64,000 bases of DNA. Origin: Paenibacillus turpanensis (lineage in GTDB: Bacteria; Bacillota; Bacilli; Paenibacillales; YIM-B00363). Where the stretch lies: assembly GCF_011421635.1 (NCBI RefSeq), contig NZ_WTLI01000009.1, forward strand, positions 124,001 to 188,000, given 5' to 3'. A program made the position numbers and the translations under genes. Below, piece after piece: positions 7,731-16,892 of this stretch (position 1 is its first letter; the number at the start of each line of letters is the position of its first letter). The notes beneath the pieces are model-generated. The model had not been told where the DNA came from, searched no databases, and saw only the letters and a list, made by a program, of their open reading frames with translations.

Positions 7731-9072
7731 GGATCGGTTGAAACGGCTGACCCAGTCAAGCGCTGCTTCGACGAATAACAGCGAGGCTTCACTGCATCAA
7801 GAGCTGCCTTCCCTGAAGCCGGCTGCCGCTCCTGCAGAAGACCCATGGTCAGAGCTGGAGGCTGTCATTTATACCAATGAGGGCGGCAGCTTCGTCATGC
7901 GAACGAAGCATTATCCGCTATCTTACCGTCATGGCCATGTTCCCCTCACATGGAACGATTCCGGTCATGAGGGGATCAGGCTGTTAGGTTCAGCTGCATT
8001 GGAATGTGATCGGGAGCAGCTTTTATTTTTGGATACCGAGACGACGGGGCTGGGCATTGGTGCCGGAAATGTTGCTTTTATGATCGGCATCGGATTTTAC
8101 AGCGAAAATCGTTTTACTATCGAACAGCTGTTCATACGAAATCCGGCGGAGGAGTACGCGGTGCTCTTATACCTGCAGCACAAGCTGCAGCAATACAGCC
8201 ATCTCGTTACCTACAACGGGAGAAGCTTTGATTGGCCGGTAGTAAAAAACCGGTTCGTGCTCCATCGGCTGCAGGCTCCGGCGGAACCGGTCCATATGGA
8301 TTTGCTTTATCCATCACGCAGGCTGTGGAAACGAACGATGCCTTCCTGCAGTTTGGGGACGGTAGAAGGAAGACAGCTAGGGTTTTATCGAATGAATGAC
8401 GTACCCGGTTCTATGGCGCCGGTGCTCTATGTGCAATATCTTACGAGCGAAAACGTGGAGGATATCAAAGGCGTATTTATTCATAATGAACATGACATTG
8501 TATCTCTTGCAGCCTTGTGCGGTTATTTGTGCGATTTAATTGGGGGCCAGCCGCTCTGGAAGCAAAAAAGCGCCGAGGAGTTATTTCGTCTCGCCTGCTG
8601 GTTTGATCATATCGGCCGTACGCCGCAAACGGAAGAGGTGCTGGAAGCGCTGCTTCAATATCCCGAACGTGAAAAATCAGCTTTTTTTCTGGGGATCGCC
8701 CAGCTGTATAAACGAAATGGCCGGCATCAGAAGGCGGTTGAACTATGGAAAGCCTATATTGCAATGCATAATGACCGTGTAATTCCCGCCGTACTAGACC
8801 CTTATATCGAACTGGCCATGTATTATGAGCATAGGATCAAGGATTGGCAGGAGGCATTGCATTGGGCGGAAGCTGCTTTGAGCAGAGCGAGAAAACGAGT
8901 CTCGATGGCACGCGGCGGCGAAGCGGGAAGAGAGCTGCTGGCAAGCTTGGAGAAGCGCTGTGAAAGACTTCATCGTAAACAATATAAGCATTCAGAGCGT
9001 AAGGTGAGCATATCGAGAAGAAGCATAACCTCGACTCGGGTGGAACAGGTTTCCATTTCGGATTTGCTGTAG
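7717..9072 (+). CDS. mrfB: MrfB (YprB) RNase H-like 3'-5' exonuclease
   Basis: A 451-residue protein. Residues from about 105 carry the DEDD-type nuclease core: LFLDTETTGLG (Exo I), VTYNGRSFDWP (Exo II), and a late HNEHDIVSLA motif supplying the last Asp. The C-terminal third is helical and TPR-like. It degrades DNA with MrfA in the mitomycin-specific excision pathway. ATG 7717 lies inside the end of mrfA with GGGAG 9 nt upstream, so the two are translationally coupled. An in-frame upstream ATG (7678) lacks a good site. Confidence 0.9.
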   Translation: MSSLKDRLKRLTQSSAASTNNSEASLHQELPSLKPAAAPAEDPWSELEAVIYTNEGGSFVMRTKHYPLSYRHGHVPLTWNDSGHEGIRLLGSAALECDREQLLFLDTETTGLGIGAGNVAFMIGIGFYSENRFTIEQLFIRNPAEEYAVLLYLQHKLQQYSHLVTYNGRSFDWPVVKNRFVLHRLQAPAEPVHMDLLYPSRRLWKRTMPSCSLGTVEGRQLGFYRMNDVPGSMAPVLYVQYLTSENVEDIKGVFIHNEHDIVSLAALCGYLCDLIGGQPLWKQKSAEELFRLACWFDHIGRTPQTEEVLEALLQYPEREKSAFFLGIAQLYKRNGRHQKAVELWKAYIAMHNDRVIPAVLDPYIELAMYYEHRIKDWQEALHWAEAALSRARKRVSMARGGEAGRELLASLEKRCERLHRKQYKHSERKVSISRRSITSTRVEQVSISDLL

Positions 9073-9114
9073 ACGACCTGGCAACTGAACACGGGGCTGG
9101 CTGGAGAATAAAGG

Positions 9115-9792
9115 TCATTTTGTTTGGATGAACAGCTCGTGATGACCTTTAAGCTCCGCCAGCAGCACTTCTTTATGGTGTGAAATCTTTCTGCGGGCCA
9201 GCTGCTCCATTAACCAGGAACGGTCTACTCCGGCTTCCTTGAAATTTCCGTCAACCAATTTACCGTCCAAAATTAAGGTGACTGGTATAGGGTCGGCAGC
9301 CGCTTTTACTCGCAGATTCTTATTTGTGGGCGGAGCATAGTCGGGCTTTGGAAAAACGCTCAAGGAACCGTTGGTTTCCAGAATGGCATGCTCCAATTCG
9401 CTAACGGAGAGATGTCCCTGCTGACGAACAAGGCTCTGCAGCTGATTCATATCCATATTATTTTTTTTCATCGTTTTATACTCAATTTTTCCTTTATGAA
9501 TAATGATCGACGGCTCGCCTTCTAATAGCTTTCTCAGCTTATTGTTCTTTTGAGTGACGAATAAGGATGAGAAAATCAAAACGGCCCACAGGCCCGTGGC
9601 GAACAGTACCTTCCAGATATCCACTTCATCATCGTAAACCGCGTTTCCAAGCAGTTCTCCAAGGATCAAGACGGATATAAAGTCAAAGGGAGTAAGCTGC
9701 GAAAAGTGAGTTTTCCCCATGATTTTCGTATACGTAAACAACGCGAGAAAACCAATAAATAGCTCTAAGGCAATGTTTAAATAAGAACTCAT
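9115..9792 (-). CDS. DUF421 (YetF/YdfS-like) membrane protein
   Basis: A 225-residue protein with three N-terminal transmembrane segments (about residues 5-85), including the signature IMGK near residue 24 and LTPFDFISVLILGELLGN. A cytosolic DUF421 domain follows, with EGEPSIIIHKGKI and the pattern NMDMNQLQSLVRQQG. Such proteins are common in spore-formers, and several are linked to the spore membrane. The function is not established. The gene runs convergent to mrfB. Confidence 0.85.
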   Translation of the reverse strand: MSSYLNIALELFIGFLALFTYTKIMGKTHFSQLTPFDFISVLILGELLGNAVYDDEVDIWKVLFATGLWAVLIFSSLFVTQKNNKLRKLLEGEPSIIIHKGKIEYKTMKKNNMDMNQLQSLVRQQGHLSVSELEHAILETNGSLSVFPKPDYAPPTNKNLRVKAAADPIPVTLILDGKLVDGNFKEAGVDRSWLMEQLARRKISHHKEVLLAELKGHHELFIQTK

Positions 9793-10014
9793 GGAGTCAT
9801 CACAAATCCTTTAACTATAGATTGTTCTTGCGCAGAATGCTTTGGAAGGATGGAGATTGTTCCCAATCTTTGATCTTAATTTGCCCGATGATCGTTATAA
9901 TACTCCGCCTTTTACCTTATGGTATAAAACTAGAGAAGGTAAGGTATTCGAATGAAAAGTAAACTTTTGGTACATAGTAGGTAAAAAACTCAGCTGGTCG
10001 GAGGAGGAGTTGTT

Positions 10015-10875
10015 TTGCCTGAATTGCCTGAGATGGAAACGTACCGGATGCTTCTTCAACCTTTACTACTAGGAAAGACGATTACTGAGGTGCAGGTGGA
10101 GAGGGTGAAATCAGTCGGTCTGACCGAAGCGGGACCTTTTATTCATGAGGTAGAAGGCAGGACGATCACCGGCATTGAGCGCAGGGCAAAGCATCTTGTG
10201 TTTCGGCTTGACAGTGGTAAATCGCTTTTATTGCACCTTATGCTGGGCGGATGGATGTTCTACGGCACGGAGGAGCAAAGACCGAATCGAACCGTTCAGG
10301 TACGGCTCTCGTTCGGGGATAAGCATTTGCATTTTATCGGGCTGCGATTAGGTTATTTATTTTTATTGAATGAGGTGGAGCTGGAACGTAAAACCGGCGG
10401 GCTAGGCCCGGAGCCGATGGATCCTACTTTTACCGAAGAGGCTTGGTGGTCTCAGCTCCGTTCCCGTCGCGGTGTTCTAAAGCCTGTCCTGACGGATCAA
10501 AAGGTGTTTTCGGGAATTGGAAACTGCTATGCCGATGAAATTTGTTTCGACGCCGAGCTTCGTCCGGATTCACCGATTTCTTCTCTTTCCGACGATCATA
10601 TACGGACATTGTATTCTTCGATGCGTTCGGTGCTGCGCGAAGCGATCGTTCACGGAGGATATATGGAATATCCGCTTTACGAAGGGGACTTGCATACCGG
10701 CGGCTATAACGATAGGTGCCGAGTGTATGATCGGGGCGGAGAGCCGTGCGTTCGGTGCGGCGGTCCGATTACGCAGGAGCAGTTGTCGGGACGTAAAGTG
10801 TTTTATTGCCTGCGCTGTCAAGAGCTTCCTTCCGGAGTGTTTGCTAGGGGCGCGTATGACCGGGGACAACGGTGA
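10015..10875 (+). CDS. Formamidopyrimidine-DNA glycosylase (Fpg/Nei family)
   Basis: A 286-residue base-excision repair glycosylase/AP lyase. A TTG start with a GGAGGAGG Shine-Dalgarno gives PELPEMET, whose Pro2 is the catalytic nucleophile and Glu3 the acid. RRAKHLVF contains the conserved Lys equivalent to Fpg Lys57. The helix-two-turn-helix region includes FSGIGNCYADEI. The C-terminal zinc finger is CVRC...CLRC. The sequence is closer to the Nei/MutM-like paralogues of Bacillales than to the classic mutM near polA, so no symbol is assigned. It overlaps nfo by 1 bp, pairing lesion excision with AP-site incision. Confidence 0.88.
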   Translation: MPELPEMETYRMLLQPLLLGKTITEVQVERVKSVGLTEAGPFIHEVEGRTITGIERRAKHLVFRLDSGKSLLLHLMLGGWMFYGTEEQRPNRTVQVRLSFGDKHLHFIGLRLGYLFLLNEVELERKTGGLGPEPMDPTFTEEAWWSQLRSRRGVLKPVLTDQKVFSGIGNCYADEICFDAELRPDSPISSLSDDHIRTLYSSMRSVLREAIVHGGYMEYPLYEGDLHTGGYNDRCRVYDRGGEPCVRCGGPITQEQLSGRKVFYCLRCQELPSGVFARGAYDRGQR

Positions 10876-11711
10876 TGTATGTAGGCTGCCATATCAGTAT
10901 TCGAAAAGGGTTTTTGGCAGCTGCGCAGACGGCTGCGGCCATTGGCGGAAATGCGTTTCAATATTTCCCCAAAAACCCGCGCTCCCTATCAATCAAAGAA
11001 TGGGACAAGGCAGACGCGGAAGCGTGCTCGAATTTTTGTAAGGCGAATGACATTCGTTCGATTGCTCATACGACGTACGCGACGAATTTGGCGGTTACGG
11101 GATCGCTTCGGGAACCCACGATTCAGTCGGTTAAAAATGATCTTTCGATTGCGGATTCATGCGGGTCGATAGGGCTTGTCGTTCATTTTGGAAAATTTAA
11201 AGAAAAGAACCCGCTTATAGGCTACCGCAACATCATTTCGGCGTTAAATGAGATTCTGGCGGACTACAGCGGCGAAGCGCTCATTTTATTGGAAAATCAG
11301 GCAGGAGAAAGCGGCAAGGTCGGCTCAACGCTGGAGGAGCTTACCCAAATTCGCGGCTTGTCGGACTATCCGGATAAGATTGGCTTTTGTCTCGATACAT
11401 GCCATATATTTGCAAGCGGGGTATGGACTCTTGAGAATGGGGAAGAGCTTAAGGCCAAAGGGAAAGAGCTTGGATATTTTGAGCATCTAAAAGCAGTTCA
11501 TTTGAATGATTCGAAGCATCCCTGCGGCTCCCTTCGCGACCGCCATGAGAATATCGGCAAGGGTTATATCGGTGAAAACGGATTTCAAAGGCTTTGCATC
11601 CCAAGTGAGGTGTTAAGGGAACTGCCGATTGTTCTTGAAACTCCTGTGCCCGAAGAGTATACTCATGGGCAGGAAATCGCTTATGTGCGAAAGCTGTTAG
11701 GCGGGGAGTAG
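10875..11711 (+). CDS. nfo: Deoxyribonuclease IV (AP endonuclease, Nfo)
   Basis: A 278-residue TIM-barrel AP endonuclease of family 2 that incises 5' to abasic sites. Zinc-ligand motifs are visible: GCHISI, IAHTTYATN, VVHFGKF, ILLENQAGE, GFCLDTCHIFASG, VHLNDSKHPCGS with DRHENIGKG, and VLETP. ATG 10875 shares its A with the stop of the Fpg-like gene (an in-frame GTG at 10872 is possible). The arrangement implies a two-step base-excision repair operon. Confidence 0.93.
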   Translation: MYVGCHISIRKGFLAAAQTAAAIGGNAFQYFPKNPRSLSIKEWDKADAEACSNFCKANDIRSIAHTTYATNLAVTGSLREPTIQSVKNDLSIADSCGSIGLVVHFGKFKEKNPLIGYRNIISALNEILADYSGEALILLENQAGESGKVGSTLEELTQIRGLSDYPDKIGFCLDTCHIFASGVWTLENGEELKAKGKELGYFEHLKAVHLNDSKHPCGSLRDRHENIGKGYIGENGFQRLCIPSEVLRELPIVLETPVPEEYTHGQEIAYVRKLLGGE

Positions 11712-11726
11712 AAGGGGGAAACAAAT

Positions 11727-12497
11727 GTGATCCGTTTGGACCAGGTTTCATTGCGTAGAGAAGAAACGCAAATTTTATCCGATATATCTCTACATATAAA
11801 AAAGGGAGAGCATTGGGCCCTGCTCGGCCGTAATGGCTCAGGAAAAACGTCTTTGCTTGAAATCATTAACGGCTATATGTTCCCAAGTACCGGAAAGGTG
11901 CATGTGTTAGGCGAAACGTACGGTCAATGCGATCTCCGCGAAATTAGAAAGCGGATCGGTTATATATCGCAATCGTTGTTTGAGAAAATGCAGCCCGCTG
12001 ATCCGTTGTGGCAGGCAGTCGCTTCCGGAGAGTATGCGTTTTTGCGTTTTTACACAGAAATTCCAGCAGCGGTGAAAGAAAAAGCGATCGAAAGATTACG
12101 TCAAGTAGGGCTGGAGCGGCTTCAGGATCACCCTTTGGGAACGTTGTCGCAAGGGGAACGGAAGAAGGCTCTGCTTGCTAGGGCGCTCATGCAGGAGCCG
12201 GAGCTGCTTATATTGGACGAGCCCTGCTCGGGGCTGGACATATTTGAGCGCGAGAAGCTGCTGCGGGTCATCGAACAGATTGGTGCGGAGAAGCTGAGCA
12301 TCGTGTATGTCACGCATCATTTGGAGGAGATCATGCCGTTTTTCACGCATGCCGCGGTGATTGAACAGGGAAGCGTCATTGCCTCCGGTGAAAAGCGTGA
12401 GGTATTGACGGAGGACAATGTTCGCCGCGCTTTTGATGTGAATGTAGATATTGATTGGACTTACGGACGCCCATGGCTGCGCGTTCGTGGACAATAG
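11727..12497 (+). CDS. ABC transporter ATP-binding protein, YlmA-like
   Basis: A 256-residue ABC ATPase with Walker A GRNGSGKTS (about residue 37), Q-loop YISQSLF, signature LSQGERKKALLARAL, Walker B LLILDEPCSGLD and switch His THHLEE. No permease is adjacent. The sequence resembles B. subtilis YlmA, an orphan ATPase of unknown partner. GTG start at 11727, with a purine-rich GAAGGGGG upstream. It follows nfo by 15 bp and precedes the methyltransferase by 12 bp, so all four genes from 10015 may be co-transcribed. Confidence 0.88.
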   Translation: MIRLDQVSLRREETQILSDISLHIKKGEHWALLGRNGSGKTSLLEIINGYMFPSTGKVHVLGETYGQCDLREIRKRIGYISQSLFEKMQPADPLWQAVASGEYAFLRFYTEIPAAVKEKAIERLRQVGLERLQDHPLGTLSQGERKKALLARALMQEPELLILDEPCSGLDIFEREKLLRVIEQIGAEKLSIVYVTHHLEEIMPFFTHAAVIEQGSVIASGEKREVLTEDNVRRAFDVNVDIDWTYGRPWLRVRGQ

Positions 12498-12509
12498 GAG
12501 CGGATTGCT

Positions 12510-13553
12510 GTGTCGTCTACTAACGTTGAAGCTGCGTCCCGCTGGATCTCGACGAGCAATCGAGGTTCTGCGGTGTATGCATTAGAAGAATGGAGAAGGT
12601 TGTTCCCGGGAGCGAGAGGAAAGCATCTCGTGCCTTCGGAAGTGCTTATCGTCGAGGTTCCTTTATCCTCTAATGAGGTGTTGAAGGGGCTGAAGGCGGA
12701 AGAGCCCGTTTTTGTCCGGCATGTTCAGCCTGTACTGGTCGAAGTGCCGGTAGCCTCGAATGTCGAGCAAACGGTAAGAGAGGCGTTGGATCGAGCTGAT
12801 TTACCACAATTGAACGGGCAAAAGACGGCAGTTCAGGTTCGCAGGACGGAAAAGGCCGGCGAAGACGCTTCGGTCGGGGAGTGGAAAGCGTCTTTCGAGC
12901 GGGAGCTCACAGAGAGGTATGGAATGATTCCTACCGTGAATGAAGCGGCATGGATTGTATCCGTGTTTGTAACAGAAGAATGGGTATGGATCGGCTGCTC
13001 CACTCCGGATGAGAATTTGTCGGATTGGCCTGGTGGTGCAATACGTTTTCGGCGCGAGGAAGGTCTTATTTCAAGAGCGAAATTCAAGCTGCTGGAAGCG
13101 GAGGTTCGCTTTGGATTGAAGCTGGATTCATTTTCGTCGGCGCTCGATATCGGGGCGGCGCCGGGGGGCTGGACTTCGCTTCTATTGGAGCGGGATCTTC
13201 AGGTTACGGCTGTGGATCCTGGTCAGCTGGATGCTTCACTGCTATCCAATCCAAGGCTAACCTATCTGCGCAAAAATGCTGCGGATGTCAAGTTTCGCGA
13301 GGGCGAGTTTGATCTGCTCGTCTGCGATATGAGCTGGAGCCCAAGACAAATGCAGAAGCTGATCAAAGAGCTGTTGTATTCGCTGCAGGCTGGTGGAACG
13401 GCGATTATTACCTTGAAGCTGATGCACGGCAAGCCATTCCAAACGATCCGAGAAGCCAGAGAGGCGTTCGGTTCAGGCGGTTTGACGGAAGTTGGGGCGA
13501 AGCAGCTGTTTCATAACCGCGATGAGTTAACGATGATTTTCCGCAAAGGATAG
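12510..13553 (+). CDS. FtsJ/RlmM-like SAM-dependent methyltransferase
   Basis: A 347-residue protein. The C-terminal half is an FtsJ-type Rossmann methyltransferase with the SAM motif LDIGAAPGGWT (about residue 212), an acidic VDPGQLD, catalytic-type CDMSW, and LKLMHGKP carrying the Lys of the K-D-K-type site. The N-terminal half (about 200 residues) resembles the RNA-binding region of RlmM-like 23S rRNA 2'-O-methyltransferases. An rRNA target is therefore likely but inferred. GTG start with AGGAGCGG upstream. A strong terminator follows at 13583. Confidence 0.8.
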   Translation: MSSTNVEAASRWISTSNRGSAVYALEEWRRLFPGARGKHLVPSEVLIVEVPLSSNEVLKGLKAEEPVFVRHVQPVLVEVPVASNVEQTVREALDRADLPQLNGQKTAVQVRRTEKAGEDASVGEWKASFERELTERYGMIPTVNEAAWIVSVFVTEEWVWIGCSTPDENLSDWPGGAIRFRREEGLISRAKFKLLEAEVRFGLKLDSFSSALDIGAAPGGWTSLLLERDLQVTAVDPGQLDASLLSNPRLTYLRKNAADVKFREGEFDLLVCDMSWSPRQMQKLIKELLYSLQAGGTAIITLKLMHGKPFQTIREAREAFGSGGLTEVGAKQLFHNRDELTMIFRKG

Positions 13554-13582
13554 TGGAATCAAATATTCGTGTTTTACAAAGG

Positions 13583-13619
13583 CATGGATCGTTTTTACGA
13601 ACGATTCATGTTTTTTTTT
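13583..13619 (+). terminator. Rho-independent terminator
   Basis: CATGgATCGT... pairs with ...AACGATtCATG and is followed by nine T residues. It closes the 10015-13553 gene group and insulates it from the urease operon. Confidence 0.85.
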
Positions 13620-13640
13620 GTGCCTTTGTTAGATTTTGGC

Positions 13641-13669
13641 GAGACAAATGGATAGAAACGCGATATAAT
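13641..13669 (+). promoter_or_regulatory. Probable sigma-A promoter of the urease operon
   Basis: A perfect -10 TATAAT at 13664-13669 with a weak GAGACA -35 (13641-13646) at 17 bp. A second TATAAT occurs at 13696-13701, directly after the GlnR/TnrA-type box, so transcription could start from either. ureA begins at 13723. Confidence 0.55.
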
Positions 13670-13678
13670 AATAGTCAA

Positions 13679-13695
13679 TGTTAGGTTTAGTAACA
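13679..13695 (+). promoter_or_regulatory. GlnR/TnrA-type nitrogen control box
   Basis: TGTTA-GGTTTAG-TAACA matches the consensus TGTNAN7TNACA at every fixed position. It sits about 10 bp downstream of the first -10 box, around the predicted transcription start, and just upstream of a second TATAAT. That position suits repression by GlnR (or negative control by TnrA) under nitrogen excess, as is known for ure operons in Bacillales. The regulator itself is not in the window. Confidence 0.7.
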
Positions 13696-13722
13696 TATAA
13701 TGTTCGGTTTGGAGGCGAAGAG

Positions 13723-14061
13723 GTGCATTTTACGGAACGTGAAAAGGAACGCTTGTTAATTACCGTTGCTGCTGATGTTGCGCGCCGCCGTTTAGCCCGA
13801 GGAGTTAAGCTGAATTATCCGGAGAGCATGGCGCTTTTGACCTCGGAAATCTTGGAAGGGGCACGGGATGGAAGATCGGTGGTCGAGTTGATGGAATATG
13901 GGAAGCAAATTTTAACTGAGGATCAAGTGATGCCGGGGGTGGCAGAGATGATCGGTGAGGTGCAGGTGGAAGCGACGTTCCCGGATGGGACGAAGCTTGT
14001 CACGGTGCATCATCCAATTGGAGCGCCGACAGCCGGCCAAAGCGGGGGTGCTTTGGAATGA
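13723..14061 (+). CDS. ureA: Urease subunit gamma
   Basis: A 112-residue gamma subunit of the nickel urease that hydrolyses urea to ammonia and carbamate. Typical segments are [25 protein letters not shown], the [12 protein letters not shown] helix and [20 protein letters not shown]. The GTG at 13723 follows GGAGGCG and fits the family N-terminus; the frame is open to 13678, but the extra residues cover the promoter box. The C-terminal tail is about 12 residues longer than in many homologues. It overlaps ureB by 4 bp. Confidence 0.95.
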   Translation: MHFTEREKERLLITVAADVARRRLARGVKLNYPESMALLTSEILEGARDGRSVVELMEYGKQILTEDQVMPGVAEMIGEVQVEATFPDGTKLVTVHHPIGAPTAGQSGGALE

Positions 14062-14426
14062 TTCCAGGACAATACCGGATCAAACCGGGGTTGGTTGAGC
14101 TTAATGCGGGCAGGGAGAGGATCGAGCTCGATGTCGTGAATACGGGGGATCGTCCGATTCAGGTGGGTTCACATTACGTGTTTTATGAAGTGAACCGGGC
14201 GCTTCGCTTTGACAGGCCGACTGCTTACGGCATGAGGCTCGATATTCCGGCAGGTACGGCCGTCCGGTTTGAGCCGGGGGAAGAGAAGCGGGTCACTTTG
14301 GTGGAGATCGGCGGACGACGCCGTGTTCAAGGCTTTAACGGGCTTTCTGCATCGGAGTCGCTGCAGCCGGGATCACCGGATCAAGAAACGCTGGAGAAGC
14401 TGAGGCAGTGGGAGGCGAGATCATGA
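14058..14426 (+). CDS. ureB: Urease subunit beta
   Basis: A 122-residue beta subunit forming the structural core with the gamma and alpha subunits. Family segments are [51 protein letters not shown] and VQGFNGL. The ATG overlaps the ureA stop, and the ureB stop overlaps the ureC start (ATGA), so translation of the three structural subunits is coupled. Confidence 0.96.
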   Translation: MIPGQYRIKPGLVELNAGRERIELDVVNTGDRPIQVGSHYVFYEVNRALRFDRPTAYGMRLDIPAGTAVRFEPGEEKRVTLVEIGGRRRVQGFNGLSASESLQPGSPDQETLEKLRQWEARS

Positions 14427-16144
14427 AACCGACAAGATCTATGGACCGGGAATCCTATGCTTCGATGTTCGGTCCGACAACGGGGGATGCGGTCAGGCTG
14501 GCGGATACGGAGCTGTGGGCCTGTATCGAGAAGGACTTCACGGTATACGGCGAAGAGGTGAAGTTTGGAGGCGGCAAAGTAATCCGCGACGGCATGGGGC
14601 AATCGCAGGCAACGCGCGCTGAAGGCGTCCCGGATACGATTATTACCAATGCGATCATAATCGACCATTGGGGGATCGTGAAGGCGGACATCGGTATTCG
14701 CGACGGCTTGATATGCGGCATCGGCAAAGCCGGTAATCCGGATATAATGGATGGCGTGCATCCGAAGCTGGTGATTGGCGCGTCCACGGAAGTGATCGCC
14801 GGCGAAGGCATGATCGTAACGGCGGGCGGGATCGATACGCATATCCATTTCATCTGTCCGCAGCAAATTGAAACGGCGCTCGCTTCCGGCGTAACTACGA
14901 TGATCGGCGGCGGAACGGGACCTGCCGCCGGAACGAATGCGACGACCTGTACGCCGGGCGAGTGGCATATTCATCGGATGCTGGAGTCGGTTGAAGCGTT
15001 TCCGATGAATATTGGCTTCCTTGGCAAAGGGAATAGCTCGACACCCGAGCCGCTGCGTGAGCAGATCGAGGCCGGGGCGATCGGGCTGAAGCTGCACGAG
15101 GACTGGGGAACAACCCCTGCTGCTATCGATACGTGTCTAACCGTCGCAGATCAATACGATGTGCAGGTCGCGATTCATACCGATACCTTGAACGAATCCG
15201 GCTTTGTGGAGGATACGCTTGCGGCTATTAACGGCCGCACGATCCACACGTATCATACGGAGGGTGCGGGCGGCGGACACGCGCCTGATATTATCCGCGC
15301 TGCAGGCATGCCGAATGTCATTCCGTCTTCGACCAACCCGACGCGTCCGTACACGGTTAACACGGTGGAGGAGCATCTGGATATGCTTATGGTTTGCCAT
15401 CATTTGGACAGCCGCATTCCGGAGGATGTCGCGTTCGCGGATTCGCGAATTCGCCCGGAGACGATCGCGGCAGAGGACATTTTGCATGATATGGGCGTGT
15501 TCAGCATTATTTCATCCGACTCCCAGGCGATGGGCCGAGTGGGAGAGGTTATCATCCGCACCTGGCAGACCGCGGACAAAATGAAAAAGCAGCGCGGGCC
15601 GCTGAGCGAAGACTCGGTGGACGGCGATAATTACCGGATTAAGCGCTACGTTGCGAAATATACGATTAATCCGGCGCTCACCCACGGCATTTCCCATCTG
15701 GTCGGCTCGGTAGAAGAAGGCAAGTTTGCCGATTTGGTTGTGTGGAAGCCGATGTTTTTCGGCGTGAAGCCGGAAATGATCCTGAAGGGCGGCGTCATCG
15801 CCTACAGTCAAATGGGCGATCCGAACGCCTCGATTCCGACGCCGCAGCCGGTCTATGGCAGACCGATGTTCGGGTCGTTCGGGCGCTCGATCTACAGCAA
15901 TTCCATAACATTTGTATCCCAAGCCGCGTTAGCGCAGGGAGTTCCGGAAAAGCTGAAGCTGCAAAAGAGAGTGGAAGCAGTTCGGGGCTGCCGCTCCGTT
16001 GGCAAGGCGGATATGATTCATAACAGCGGTACGCCGCTGATTGAAGTGAACCCCGAGACGTACGAAGTGAAGGTCGACGGCGTCGCGGTAGGGTGTGAGC
16101 CAGCGGAAGTGCTGCCGATGGCGCAGCTGTATTTTATGTTTTAA
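14423..16144 (+). CDS. ureC: Urease subunit alpha (catalytic)
   Basis: A 573-residue catalytic subunit with the full nickel site. [10 protein letters not shown] carries the first two His ligands; GLKLHEDWG holds the Lys that becomes carbamylated (residue 223 here); [10 protein letters not shown] and [15 protein letters not shown] hold the remaining His ligands; and SSDSQAMGR holds the bridging Asp. The flap Cys/His region [13 protein letters not shown] is intact. ATG 14423 has GGGAGGCG upstream and overlaps the ureB stop. Nothing suggests inactivation, so the enzyme should work once nickel is inserted. Confidence 0.97.
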   Translation: MKPTRSMDRESYASMFGPTTGDAVRLADTELWACIEKDFTVYGEEVKFGGGKVIRDGMGQSQATRAEGVPDTIITNAIIIDHWGIVKADIGIRDGLICGIGKAGNPDIMDGVHPKLVIGASTEVIAGEGMIVTAGGIDTHIHFICPQQIETALASGVTTMIGGGTGPAAGTNATTCTPGEWHIHRMLESVEAFPMNIGFLGKGNSSTPEPLREQIEAGAIGLKLHEDWGTTPAAIDTCLTVADQYDVQVAIHTDTLNESGFVEDTLAAINGRTIHTYHTEGAGGGHAPDIIRAAGMPNVIPSSTNPTRPYTVNTVEEHLDMLMVCHHLDSRIPEDVAFADSRIRPETIAAEDILHDMGVFSIISSDSQAMGRVGEVIIRTWQTADKMKKQRGPLSEDSVDGDNYRIKRYVAKYTINPALTHGISHLVGSVEEGKFADLVVWKPMFFGVKPEMILKGGVIAYSQMGDPNASIPTPQPVYGRPMFGSFGRSIYSNSITFVSQAALAQGVPEKLKLQKRVEAVRGCRSVGKADMIHNSGTPLIEVNPETYEVKVDGVAVGCEPAEVLPMAQLYFMF

Positions 16145-16157
16145 GGAGGTGGGGCTG

Positions 16158-16856
16158 TTGCCCGGCCGTACGATAACAGCATGGCTTTCTTTTGTACAAT
16201 TTCTCGATTCGGCGCTTCCGGTCGGCAGCTTTTCCCATTCCTTCGGTCTGGAAGCTTACGTCCAGCATGGCCGAATTCAAACGTCGGAGGATGTGCGGAA
16301 TTACATCCTGTCTATGCTTTATCAAAGCTGGGCGACATCGGATGCTCTGGGTGTGAAGGCCGTATACGAATACGCGCCCGAGCAAAGATGGGAGCAGCTG
16401 TGGGATTTGGATCAGCTGCTGCATGTGCAGCGACAGGCCGAGGAAACCCGCGAGGGGATGCGTAAAATTGGCCGCAGGCTGTTTCAGCTGGGGCGGACGA
16501 TTTATCCGCAGCTGGAATGGACTCCGCTGGAGGAGGCAATGAAAAGCGGCAGCTGTGTCGGCACCTTGCCCGTTGTGCTGGGGTGGATTGCCTGGCAGCT
16601 CGGCATTCCTCGCGATCAAGCGGTGCACGGGCTGCTGTACACGAGCTGCAGCGCCGCGGTGAATTGCTCTTTGCGGTTGATGGCCATCGGCCAAACCGAA
16701 GGGCAGGCGATGCTTGCGGAGCTGATCCCGCATATTGAAGCGGCCTGGTCCCGCAGCTCCGGGTTGGATCCGTTCGACTGCTCGTCGAACGCCTTCATCG
16801 CCGAGCTCGAAATGATGCGGCATGAAACGCTGTATTCCAGATTGTTTATGTCTTAA
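16158..16856 (+). CDS. ureF: Urease accessory protein UreF
   Basis: A 232-residue, mostly helical accessory protein that joins UreD and UreG in the nickel-insertion complex. Family motifs are FLDSALPVGSFSHSFGLE near the N-terminus, GTLPVVLGWIAWQLG, and YTSCSAAVNCSLRLMAIGQ. TTG 16158 has an ideal AAGGAGGTG 7 nt upstream; the frame is open to 16095 inside ureC. It follows ureC by 13 bp with no ureE between them, which is unusual for a Bacillales urease operon. Confidence 0.93.
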   Translation: MPGRTITAWLSFVQFLDSALPVGSFSHSFGLEAYVQHGRIQTSEDVRNYILSMLYQSWATSDALGVKAVYEYAPEQRWEQLWDLDQLLHVQRQAEETREGMRKIGRRLFQLGRTIYPQLEWTPLEEAMKSGSCVGTLPVVLGWIAWQLGIPRDQAVHGLLYTSCSAAVNCSLRLMAIGQTEGQAMLAELIPHIEAAWSRSSGLDPFDCSSNAFIAELEMMRHETLYSRLFMS

Positions 16857-16892
16857 TCCAACGATGACAACTTTACTAAGGGGGAAGTTACA

